Below, piece after piece: positions 1 through 5,662 of a stretch of 7,858 nt of DNA. Origin of the DNA: Actinomycetota bacterium. GTDB lineage: Bacteria > Actinomycetota > Humimicrobiia > Humimicrobiales > Humimicrobiaceae. Below the pieces are notes generated by a model. It searched no databases. It saw nothing but the letters and a program-made list of their open reading frames with translations, and was not told where the DNA came from. How positions within the stretch are numbered: the stretch's first letter is position 1; each line of letters starts with the position of its first letter. Location of the stretch: assembly GCA_018897225.1 (NCBI GenBank), contig JAHILC010000074.1, positions 1 through 7,858 on the forward strand. The letters run 5' to 3'. A program made the translations under genes and the position numbers.

Positions 1-1
1 G

Positions 2-358
2 CAAAACAGAGATTCAATATTGAATTATCCTAAAATCAGGAAGTTATTAAGTTCTGCGTATTATTTTCTTATAAAGGTTTTATTCAGTTTGCCCATCAAG
101 GATACTCAAACAGGAATTAAGTTATTCAAATATGATGTGCTTAAAGTCTGTTTGCCCAAGGTCATAGTCAAAAGATATGCTTTTGACCTCGAATTATTGC
201 TGGCAGTTAACAAAAAGAAATATAAAATTATGGAAGCGCCAATTAATCTCAATGCCAAAAGAAAACTTGGGAGGATAGGGCTTAGAGACGCTTTTAATGT
301 TTTTAAGGATACAGTAGGGGTTTTCTGGCGGTTTTATATAAAAAGGTATTATAATTGA
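2..358 (+). CDS. Family 2 glycosyltransferase (DPM1/polyprenyl-phosphate transferase type), C-terminal part
   Basis: The frame is open from the left edge to a TGA at 356-358, so only the last 118 residues are seen and the true start lies outside the window. The TTG at 20 is an internal leucine, not a start: the codons before it read on as QNRDSI. The segment LPIKDTQTGIKLFKYDVL matches the conserved C-terminal part of GT2 enzymes related to dolichyl-phosphate mannose/glucose synthases (usual form: L-P-x-x-D-x-x-[ST]-G-[FI]-[KR]-[LM]-F). The tail, with a basic RKLGRIGLRDA stretch and then an aromatic FWRFYIKRYYN end, also fits cytosolic, membrane-associated members. The catalytic N-terminal DxD region is not visible, so sugar and acceptor cannot be named. 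Its neighbours are sugar-nucleotide enzymes, which suggests surface glycan assembly. No transmembrane segment is evident in the visible part. Family is fairly sure, substrate unknown. Confidence 0.8.
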   Translation, partial: QNRDSILNYPKIRKLLSSAYYFLIKVLFSLPIKDTQTGIKLFKYDVLKVCLPKVIVKRYAFDLELLLAVNKKKYKIMEAPINLNAKRKLGRIGLRDAFNVFKDTVGVFWRFYIKRYYN

Positions 359-516
359 TCAAATTGAAAATTAAATTTAAAATTCTTATAGATAAATTTT
401 ATCAATATTTTTAATTAATTTATATAATGATAATTAAAGAATACAATTGTTGATGATACTATTTCTGATATTAATATAATAAGGCTTAATATTAATCTGA
501 AAGGTGTAAAAAAATT
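359..516. other. AT-rich intergenic region before ugd
   Basis: These 158 bases carry no open frame with coding character on either strand. They are almost pure A/T. A small GATAAA/TTTATC palindrome at 391-403, followed by a T-rich run, is too weak to call a terminator. A candidate promoter lies near 450-480, and the ribosome site for the next gene is at 499-506. The gap separates the glycosyltransferase from the ugd-led gene run, so the two may be transcribed separately. Confidence 0.5.
450..480 (+). promoter_or_regulatory. Candidate sigma-70-type promoter for the ugd operon
   Basis: A perfect TATAAT lies at 475-480. A TTGATG hexamer (4 of 6 to TTGACA) lies at 450-455, with a 19-base spacer. 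A start near 487 would give a leader of about 30 bases carrying the ribosome site GAAAGGTG (499-506), 10 bases before ATG 517. In such AT-rich DNA TATAAT also occurs by chance (another sits at 423-428), so the evidence is mainly position. Confidence 0.35.
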
Positions 517-1863
517 ATGAAAGTCTGTGTCATAGGAACAGGATATGTAGGATTAGTTACTGGCGTTTGCCTTGCTGAAATAGAGCACAACGTGATTTGT
601 GTTGACAAAGACGAGAGTAAAATAAACATGCTTTTAAACGGTAAAATGCCAATTTATGAGCCAGGACTCGATAAATTTGTAGAGAAAAATGTAAAAAAGA
701 AAAATCTAATCTTTTCCAGTGATGTTGAGAGCGCAATTAAATCTCAGGATATAATATTTATATGTGTAGGCACGCCCCCTACCTCTGCGGGTAAGCCAGA
801 TCTTAATTCATTAGATGAAGTCTCGAAATTGATTGGTAAATCTATAAATAGCTACAAAGTAATTATAAATAAAAGTACTGTTCCTATTGGCACAGCTAAA
901 AGAATAAAAAAGATTATCAAAGAAAATTTAAGTGAGGAAAATAAGAATAATAATTTTGATATTGTTTCAAATCCAGAATTTTTAAAAGAAGGGGAAGCAG
1001 TGGAAGATGCTTTCTTCCCGGAAAGAATAGTCTTTGGCTCAGATAACGAAAAAGTAATCAACTTGATGAAAAAACTATATGAACCGATCATAAATCAGGA
1101 TTTTGATTATGCTAACAATAATCCAAAGAAAAGAGAAAAAGTTCCAATAATAATTACTGATTCAACCAGTTCTGAACTGATAAAATATGCCTCAAACGCA
1201 TTTCTTGCAACTAAAATATCTTTCGTTAACGAAGTGGCAAATATATGTGAAAGAGTTGGCGCAAATATTCTGGATGTCACATATGGCATGGGACTGGATA
1301 GCAGAATAGGAACAAAATACATGAAAGCAGGGATAGGGTGGGGAGGTTCATGTTTCCCCAAGGATGTGAGAGCGCTTTCATTCACTGCAGAAGAATATGG
1401 CGCTCATGCAAGTATCCTAAATGCGGTTATACAGGTCAATAATTATCAAAGATTCAAAATAATTCAGAAAGCAATGGATCTGCTTGGAATTATAGAGGAT
1501 AAGATAATAGGAGTTTTAGGAATTGCTTTTAAACCAAATACTGACGATACAAGAGAAGCTCCTTCTGTTACCGTAATAAATAAGCTTGTTGAATTAGGCG
1601 CAGAGGTTAGAGCATATGATCCAGTTGTAACTAAAATTCCTCCCGAAATGGATCAAAAAGTTATCATTTCAAAAGATCCATATGAAACTCTGAAAAATGC
1701 GAACTTGATGGTCTTGGTTACTGATTGGGTTGATTTTTTAGATCTTGATTTTGTAAAAATTAAGCAGATCATGAAAAATCCATATATAATTGATGGAAGA
1801 AATTTTTTAGAGAAGAAAAAACTTCTTGATTTAGGTTTTGTTTACAGAGGTATAGGTTATTGA
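517..1863 (+). CDS. ugd: UDP-glucose 6-dehydrogenase
   Basis: This cytosolic enzyme of 448 residues oxidises UDP-glucose to UDP-glucuronate with two NAD+, feeding capsule, teichuronic acid or other acidic glycans. The N-terminal Rossmann fold begins with VIGTGYVGLVTG (residues 5-16). By family comparison, functional residues present are Thr121 in KSTVPIG, Glu154 and Glu158 in NPEFLKEG, Lys223 in IKYASNAFLA, the catalytic Cys279 in GWGGSCFPKD, and Asp283. The C-terminal UDP-binding domain contains GIAFKPNTDDTREAPS. The length is normal for the bacterial family (TuaD/Ugd type). A lysine-rich insertion around residues 198-208 (NNNPKKREK) precedes the central helix and looks like lineage-specific loop growth. 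The ATG at 517 has GAAAGGTG 10 bases upstream. It leads a same-strand run with the RmlC-like gene 58 bases downstream. An isofunctional UDP-sugar dehydrogenase (for example UDP-ManNAc) is less likely from the motifs, but cannot be excluded by eye. Confidence 0.93.
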   Translation: MKVCVIGTGYVGLVTGVCLAEIEHNVICVDKDESKINMLLNGKMPIYEPGLDKFVEKNVKKKNLIFSSDVESAIKSQDIIFICVGTPPTSAGKPDLNSLDEVSKLIGKSINSYKVIINKSTVPIGTAKRIKKIIKENLSEENKNNNFDIVSNPEFLKEGEAVEDAFFPERIVFGSDNEKVINLMKKLYEPIINQDFDYANNNPKKREKVPIIITDSTSSELIKYASNAFLATKISFVNEVANICERVGANILDVTYGMGLDSRIGTKYMKAGIGWGGSCFPKDVRALSFTAEEYGAHASILNAVIQVNNYQRFKIIQKAMDLLGIIEDKIIGVLGIAFKPNTDDTREAPSVTVINKLVELGAEVRAYDPVVTKIPPEMDQKVIISKDPYETLKNANLMVLVTDWVDFLDLDFVKIKQIMKNPYIIDGRNFLEKKKLLDLGFVYRGIGY

Positions 1864-1921
1864 TTTATGAATTATAGATATTTTCAGCTGTTTTTATCCA
1901 ATTAAATATTGGGAGGTTGAA

Positions 1922-2377
1922 TTGATAGAAGGAGTAAAAATAAAAAAATTAAAGGTCATTCCTGATGAACGAGGCAGGCTTATGGAAATACTTCGTTGCG
2001 ATGATGATTTTTTTACAAAATTTGGCCAGGTTTATATGACAGCCGCATATCCTGGTGTTGTAAAAGGATGGCATTACCACAAAATTCAGTCAGATAATAT
2101 GATTATAATAAAAGGTATGATGAAAGTCGTCTTATACGATGATCGCAGTAATTCAAAAACATATAAAGAGATAAATGAATTTTTTGTGGGTGAGCACAAT
2201 CCGGCATTGATACATATTCCAGCAGGCGTACTGCATGGATTTAAATGCATAAGCGAAGCTGAAGCGATTTGCATTAATATACCTACAGAATCATATAATT
2301 ATGAAAAACCTGACGAATACAGGGTGGATCCTCACAGCAAAGAGATACCTTATGATTGGACAAGAAAAGACGGATAG
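1922..2377 (+). CDS. RmlC-like dTDP-4-keto-6-deoxy-sugar epimerase, short variant
   Basis: This 151-residue cupin belongs to the dTDP-4-dehydrorhamnose 3,5-epimerase family, whose members epimerise C3 and/or C5 of dTDP-4-keto-6-deoxyglucose. The start is TTG at 1922: GGGAGG at 1911-1916 lies 5 bases upstream, whereas the first in-frame ATG (1983) would delete the first strands and the DERGRL motif. Visible family elements are DERGRLMEI near residue 15, GWHYHK with His51 aligned to the catalytic base, the strand KGMMKVVLYDDR, IPAGVLHGFK with His105, and the C-terminal YNYEKPDEYRVDP region. Typical RmlC is about 180 residues and has an Arg-Gly-x-His-x-Gln motif. Here the Arg is Lys (VVKGWH), the Gln is His53, and the C-terminus stops soon after PYDW. 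Membership of the family is clear; whether it is a 3,5-epimerase, a 3-epimerase or acts on another sugar is not. Its stop overlaps the ribosome site of rmlB, which supports shared substrate flow. Confidence 0.82.
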   Translation: MIEGVKIKKLKVIPDERGRLMEILRCDDDFFTKFGQVYMTAAYPGVVKGWHYHKIQSDNMIIIKGMMKVVLYDDRSNSKTYKEINEFFVGEHNPALIHIPAGVLHGFKCISEAEAICINIPTESYNYEKPDEYRVDPHSKEIPYDWTRKDG

Positions 2378-2386
2378 GAGATAGGT

Positions 2387-3373
2387 TTGGAAAACAGAGA
2401 ATTTAAAACATTGCTCGTAACCGGAGGAGCCGGATTTATTGGTAGCAACTTTATTCGCTATATGGTTAGAAAATCTAATGGATATAAGATCATAAACTTG
2501 GATAAATTGACATATGCCGGTAATCTGGAAAATCTAAAAGATATTGAGGATATCAAAAACTATAGATTCATAAAAGGGGATATTTGTGATAGGGATTTAG
2601 TGGAAGATATTTTTTCTAGCAACAACAAAATTGATGCTGTCGTAAATTTTGCTGCGGAATCGCATGTAGACAGGTCAATAACAGATCCGGGAGTTTTTAT
2701 CCAAACAGATGTGTATGGCGTATTTGTTCTTTTGGAGGCCGCAACAAAGTATAAATCAAAAGTATTTTTACAAATAAGTACCGACGAAGTGTATGGTTCT
2801 ATAGAAAAAGGGTCTTTTAGCGAAGATGACACGCTTGCTCCCAACAGCCCATATTCTGCATCAAAATCAGGCGCAGAAATGATTGTAAGGTCATTTTTTA
2901 AAACCTATCAAACTCCAATTCTTGTAACCAGAACTTCAAACAACTTTGGGCCATACCAATATCCCGAAAAAATAATCCCGTTATTTGTGACTAATTTGAT
3001 TGATGGCAAGAAAGTTCCACTTTATGGGGACGGCATGAATGTCAGGGACTGGATATATGTCAGCGACAACTGTATTGCTCTGGATATGGTTTTACACAAA
3101 GGGAAAATTGGGGAAGTTTACAACATTGGTGCAGGCAATGAAAAACCAAATGTCTGGATTACGAAAAAAATATTAGAAATTTTAGAGAAACCTGAAACTA
3201 TGATTGAACCTGTTGCAGACAGGTTAGGCCATGACAGGCGATATTCCGTAGATTGCTCAAAAATAGAAAAAGAGCTGGGGTGGAAACCTGAAGTAGATTT
3301 CGAAGAAGCTTTACATAGAACAGTTCGCTGGTATGTTAATAATGAAAAGTGGTGGAGGCCTTTAAAAAAGTAG
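2387..3373 (+). CDS. rmlB: dTDP-glucose 4,6-dehydratase
   Basis: This cytosolic NAD+-dependent extended short-chain dehydrogenase converts dTDP-glucose to dTDP-4-keto-6-deoxyglucose, the branch point for rhamnose and other deoxy sugars. The dinucleotide site TGGAGFIGSNF is at residues 12-22. The dehydratase triad Thr132-Asp133-Glu134 is intact in ISTDEVYG, as is the Tyr156/Lys160 pair in YSASKSGAEM. Further family signatures are LDKLTYAGNLENL, NFAAESHVDRSI, the NNFGPYQYPEKIIPLF stretch, GDGMNVRDWIYV and DRLGHDRRY. The length of 328 residues is normal. The start is a TTG at 2387 with AGGAG at 2376-2380, 6 bases away; that ribosome site overlaps the TAG of the upstream epimerase gene, so translation is probably coupled. 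No rmlA (the thymidylyltransferase making dTDP-glucose) or rmlD is next to it. The stop is 10 bases before the next gene. Confidence 0.94.
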   Translation: MENREFKTLLVTGGAGFIGSNFIRYMVRKSNGYKIINLDKLTYAGNLENLKDIEDIKNYRFIKGDICDRDLVEDIFSSNNKIDAVVNFAAESHVDRSITDPGVFIQTDVYGVFVLLEAATKYKSKVFLQISTDEVYGSIEKGSFSEDDTLAPNSPYSASKSGAEMIVRSFFKTYQTPILVTRTSNNFGPYQYPEKIIPLFVTNLIDGKKVPLYGDGMNVRDWIYVSDNCIALDMVLHKGKIGEVYNIGAGNEKPNVWITKKILEILEKPETMIEPVADRLGHDRRYSVDCSKIEKELGWKPEVDFEEALHRTVRWYVNNEKWWRPLKK

Positions 3374-3383
3374 AAATGCTAAA

Positions 3384-4793
3384 ATGGCAAAACATGCAAA
3401 GAAATCACAAAATAAACTATTAATTGCAGCCTGCTCAGTATCAGCTTTTTTAATATTAATATCATGGTCCTGGCTTCTTTTATATATCCCACCTATTTCA
3501 AATAATGCTGAAGGGTTTTTAAACAAATATTTAAAAATTTCCGAAGATTATAGTGAAACGACAACTTCTTCAGAAGATAAAAATTCTCAATCCAAAGAAA
3601 CCCAGGAAACTAAGAGCTCTGAAAATGTTACGGAAAATGATACGGTAAATGATACGGAAAATAATGTACCTGCCAAACCCACAATAAGGTTAAAGATTTA
3701 CGAGGGACCACTATATTCTGCATCTGATGATACCTGTTATTATAAGGTGAAAGCAGTCGTTACGGGCAGGCCTGCTCCAACTATCAAATTCAGCAAAGAT
3801 GACAGCGAGGGCTTGCTTGGTTCTGGCATGGCACAAATCAATCTTAAAAGGAATATGAAAACCTATACATTAACTGCCACAGCATCAAACTCCCAGGGCA
3901 CCGTTATGGATTCAATAACCTTAAATTGGGGGTGTAACAGTAATCCTGCCATATCTGAGGTTAAATTATCCAGCGATATCGTATATGTTGATAAGCAGTA
4001 TGAATTAACTGTCAAAGCAAGTGACTCTGATGGTGATAAACTGACCTATAAATGGACTGTAAGCGGCGGCGCCTTAATAGCCGATAATCTGGAAACTGTT
4101 AAGTGGAATACTCCTTCAAAGTCAGATAACTATGAAGTAAAAGTAGTTGTTCAGGACAGTAAAGGGGCAAGTTCTTCAAAGAGCATACCTGTTTATGTTG
4201 GTAGCGTGGAAGTAGCCCAGACAACCCAACCACCCCAAACATCGCCGTCCACTACTGCGCCGCCCACTACTTCACCCCCAACTTCACCGCAACAGACGAG
4301 CCTTGACCTGCCAAAAAAAACAAATGAAGGTGGCTATCTGGAGTATGGAGGGGAAACTTTTGCGGGTGGAAACATATATGCGGGAGATTCTGCCAACAAT
4401 AAACCCTGCGTTGGTTTTATTAGCTTTAATATTGCAAGCATAGCAGGTAAAACTATCGAGGCAGCGACACTTACCCTTGGCAGCGCTGCAGTTCAAGGTG
4501 ATCCTCTTGAATATCTTGATGCTTTCTGGATAAACGTAGTCGAGTGGGGTGCAGAGCCTATCATCCAGAGTGATTTTATTCTGCAAGGCATAGCTATCCA
4601 AAGCTTTAACAGCTCAAATATAACCTGTACTGCTGAAAAGTTAAAATCAGAGCTCCAGAAAGCTATCAATAATGGCAAATCAAGATTTCAGATAAGGGTT
4701 CATTTTAGTGGTCCATGGACTGATACTGATGGCAGCAGAGATGGATGGGAGTATGCCCAAACAAGTGTCAATCTTAATGTAAAATATAATTAA
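3384..4793 (+). CDS. Membrane-anchored surface protein with Ig/PKD-like domains and an unassigned C-terminal domain
   Basis: I do not recognise a named family for this 469-residue protein. A basic N-terminus (MAKHAKKSQNK) precedes one hydrophobic segment at 12-35 with no signal-peptidase site before PPI, so it is probably an uncleaved anchor with the rest outside. Residues about 50-98 form a Ser/Thr/Glu/Asn stalk. An Ig-like domain spans about 100-184, a PKD/cadherin-like domain about 188-272 (ASDSDGDKLTYKWTV, then YEVKVVVQDSKG), a Pro/Thr linker 274-312, and a beta-rich domain about 313-469. The last domain resembles DNRLRE-type or carbohydrate-binding beta-sandwiches only by general pattern. 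Outside the membrane there are exactly four cysteines (118, 184, 342, 415); the first two flank the Ig domain at disulfide-like spacing. The ATG at 3384 has no good ribosome site and follows the rmlB stop by 10 bases, so it may rely on translational coupling. A likely role is surface or wall binding, or carrying the glycan; this is inference. Confidence 0.75.
   Translation: MAKHAKKSQNKLLIAACSVSAFLILISWSWLLLYIPPISNNAEGFLNKYLKISEDYSETTTSSEDKNSQSKETQETKSSENVTENDTVNDTENNVPAKPTIRLKIYEGPLYSASDDTCYYKVKAVVTGRPAPTIKFSKDDSEGLLGSGMAQINLKRNMKTYTLTATASNSQGTVMDSITLNWGCNSNPAISEVKLSSDIVYVDKQYELTVKASDSDGDKLTYKWTVSGGALIADNLETVKWNTPSKSDNYEVKVVVQDSKGASSSKSIPVYVGSVEVAQTTQPPQTSPSTTAPPTTSPPTSPQQTSLDLPKKTNEGGYLEYGGETFAGGNIYAGDSANNKPCVGFISFNIASIAGKTIEAATLTLGSAAVQGDPLEYLDAFWINVVEWGAEPIIQSDFILQGIAIQSFNSSNITCTAEKLKSELQKAINNGKSRFQIRVHFSGPWTDTDGSRDGWEYAQTSVNLNVKYN
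3624..3659 (+). repeat. Three tandem 12-base in-frame repeats in the stalk of the surface protein
   Basis: The three units are AATGTTACGGAA (3624-3635), AATGATACGGTA (3636-3647) and AATGATACGGAA (3648-3659). They differ at one or two bases and encode NVTE-NDTV-NDTE (residues 81-92). The period is a multiple of three, so gain or loss of a unit would change stalk length without breaking the frame. The segment lies in a low-complexity Ser/Thr/Glu/Asn region and contains N-x-T triplets, which may be simply compositional. Confidence 0.8.
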
Positions 4794-4848
4794 CAAAAGT
4801 ATTTAAATAAGTATATAATTTCTTAAATAAAAATTAATAATATATTAC

Positions 4849-4878
4849 TTGACAATAATAATAATTTATGTTTATTAT
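4849..4878 (+). promoter_or_regulatory. Candidate promoter for the GerMN-amidase genes
   Basis: A perfect TTGACA lies at 4849-4854. After an 18-base spacer comes TATTAT at 4873-4878 (5 of 6 to TATAAT). It is the best sigma-70-like match in the 4794-4951 gap and points toward the lipoprotein gene, with a predicted start near 4885 and a leader of roughly 65 bases. Both boxes sit inside or at the edge of a 12-bp inverted repeat (4850-4883). A separate perfect TATAAT at 4922-4927 has no convincing -35 box and could be a second, closer start. Confidence 0.45.
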
Positions 4879-4883
4879 TGTCA
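4850..4883. repeat. Perfect 12-bp inverted repeat between two gene groups
   Basis: The left arm TGACAATAATAA (4850-4861) is an exact reverse complement of the right arm TTATTATTGTCA (4872-4883), with a 10-base A/T-rich centre. As RNA it could fold, but the stem has only two G-C pairs and no T-run directly follows it, so it makes a poor intrinsic terminator. It overlaps promoter-like boxes and could instead be an operator for a dimeric regulator. It is the only strong dyad in the gap after the surface-protein gene, so a role in ending the upstream transcript is still possible. Confidence 0.6.
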
Positions 4884-4911
4884 TACAAATATTTTAAGTA
4901 ATTATTACATA

Positions 4912-4953
4912 ATCGCAGCAATATAATAGTAAATTTAGTTTTATCGTAGCAAT
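4912..4953 (+). repeat. Pair of 11-base direct repeats up to the GerMN gene start
   Basis: ATCGCAGCAAT (4912-4922) and ATCGTAGCAAT (4943-4953) differ at one base and start 31 bases apart. The second copy contains the first two bases of the ATG at 4952. Between them lies TATAAT at 4922-4927. These are the few G/C-containing bases in an otherwise A/T-only leader, which makes the repetition notable. They could bind a regulator near the start codon or be a small duplication. Confidence 0.5.
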
Positions 4954-5653
4954 GAAAGATAGCAATAAAATTGAAAAGGGATTTATAGTCTCTTCAAAAG
5001 TACCTCAATTAATAATTATTGGCGTAATTTTAATTATTATAATCACTCTTTTCGCTTCAGGTTGTTCAGCGGGTTCTTCCACCAATGAAAATAATAAACA
5101 AAACAACGGCCAGGCCATAGAAGATACTTCGATTGCTGCAGAAAGTACCAGCAACACTCAAAGCAGCAGCGCCAAAGATAGCAGCACAAGCCAGGAAGCT
5201 TCTGTAACCAGCGAAGAAACAGGAAATAACAACTCATCAAACGAAGAAGTTACCATAAATGTTTATTATTCCGATCAAAGTGGCGAATATCTTATTGGTG
5301 AAGCAAGAATCCTTTCGGGTAGCAGCAAATATGTAGACGCAATATCCGAAATGATGAAAGAACCAATTGATGGCAGTCTGGTTAAACTGATACCAGAATC
5401 AACTAAAATTAATAGTGTCACAGTTAAAGATGGCATGGCTAAGGTTGATTTATCAAAAAATTTTGAAGACGACAGGTTTGTCAGCGATACAATGGATATT
5501 TTGCTTATTTATACAATAGTAAACACATTGACAGAATTTCCTGATGTAAATTCAGTGGAATTTTATATTGATGGCGAAAGACTAGATGTTTTGGGGGGGC
5601 TGGATCTGCAGGGGCCTTTGTTTAGAAGAAGCGACTTAATAAAAAAAGATTAG
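4952..5653 (+). CDS. GerMN-domain lipoprotein
   Basis: This is a 233-residue exported protein. A 19-residue charged lead is followed by a hydrophobic segment (about 20-34) and the lipobox ASGC, so Cys38 would be lipidated and anchored on the outer face of the membrane; it is the only cysteine. Residues 39-98 are a Ser/Asn/Thr/Glu-rich tether. Residues 100-219 form a GerMN (sporulation/spore germination) domain: INVYYSD start, IPESTKINSVTVKDGMAKVDLS core, then IVNTLTEFPDVNSVEFYIDG. GerMN domains occur in Bacillus GerM, which acts in sporulation envelope assembly, and in actinobacterial LpqB; no catalytic activity is established for them. The ATG at 4952 has no visible ribosome site, and no other in-frame start exists between it and the TAA at 4910-4912. 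The next gene, a wall hydrolase, starts 9 bases after the stop, so the lipoprotein probably works with it in wall remodelling. No other sporulation gene is in view, so sporulation is not implied. Confidence 0.85.
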   Translation: MKDSNKIEKGFIVSSKVPQLIIIGVILIIIITLFASGCSAGSSTNENNKQNNGQAIEDTSIAAESTSNTQSSSAKDSSTSQEASVTSEETGNNNSSNEEVTINVYYSDQSGEYLIGEARILSGSSKYVDAISEMMKEPIDGSLVKLIPESTKINSVTVKDGMAKVDLSKNFEDDRFVSDTMDILLIYTIVNTLTEFPDVNSVEFYIDGERLDVLGGLDLQGPLFRRSDLIKKD

Positions 5654-5662
5654 GGAATAGGG

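Larger units (their letters stand above)
4794..4951. other. Intergenic region between surface-protein and GerMN genes
   Basis: These 158 bases contain no credible gene. The first 55 bases are A/T-only runs with one chance-like TATAAT at 4814-4819. The remainder holds the inverted repeat, the candidate promoter and the direct repeats listed separately, and a short GTAAT-T-ATTAC palindrome at 4898-4908. No GC-rich terminator stem or known riboswitch fold is visible. Confidence 0.6.

Noticed and set aside
20..22. TTG as the start of the first glycosyltransferase gene
   Set aside because: The frame is open upstream to the window edge, no ribosome site precedes it, and the visible part is only the C-terminal portion of a GT2 enzyme.
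391..412. Small A/T palindrome followed by T-rich bases as a terminator of the glycosyltransferase gene
   Set aside because: The stem is only A/T with one G-C pair and a one-base centre, which would not form a stable hairpin.
852..1385. Two reverse-strand open frames (852-1091 and 1107-1385) inside ugd
   Set aside because: They lie opposite a fully conserved gene, have no ribosome site or family motifs, and are explained as shadows of its codon pattern.
3376..3378. ATG at 3376 as an alternative start for the surface protein
   Set aside because: It is in a different frame from the long open frame starting at 3384.
4201..4310. Pro/Thr-coding stretch as a CRISPR or minisatellite array
   Set aside because: The CC-ACT-ACT pattern is irregular with no fixed unit or spacer; it is explained by a low-complexity Pro/Thr protein linker.
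4284..4678. Overlapping reverse-strand open frames opposite the end of the surface-protein gene
   Set aside because: Their compositions are unlike a folded protein, and they have no start signals; the + strand frame has coherent domain structure throughout.
4814..4819. TATAAT as a promoter right after the surface-protein gene
   Set aside because: There is no matching -35 box and the surrounding DNA is nearly all A/T, so chance is likely; it is also far from the next start.
4794..4951. A cell-wall-linked riboswitch (for example c-di-AMP type) in the leader of the GerMN-amidase genes
   Set aside because: The region lacks the G/C-containing conserved helices and length such a riboswitch needs.
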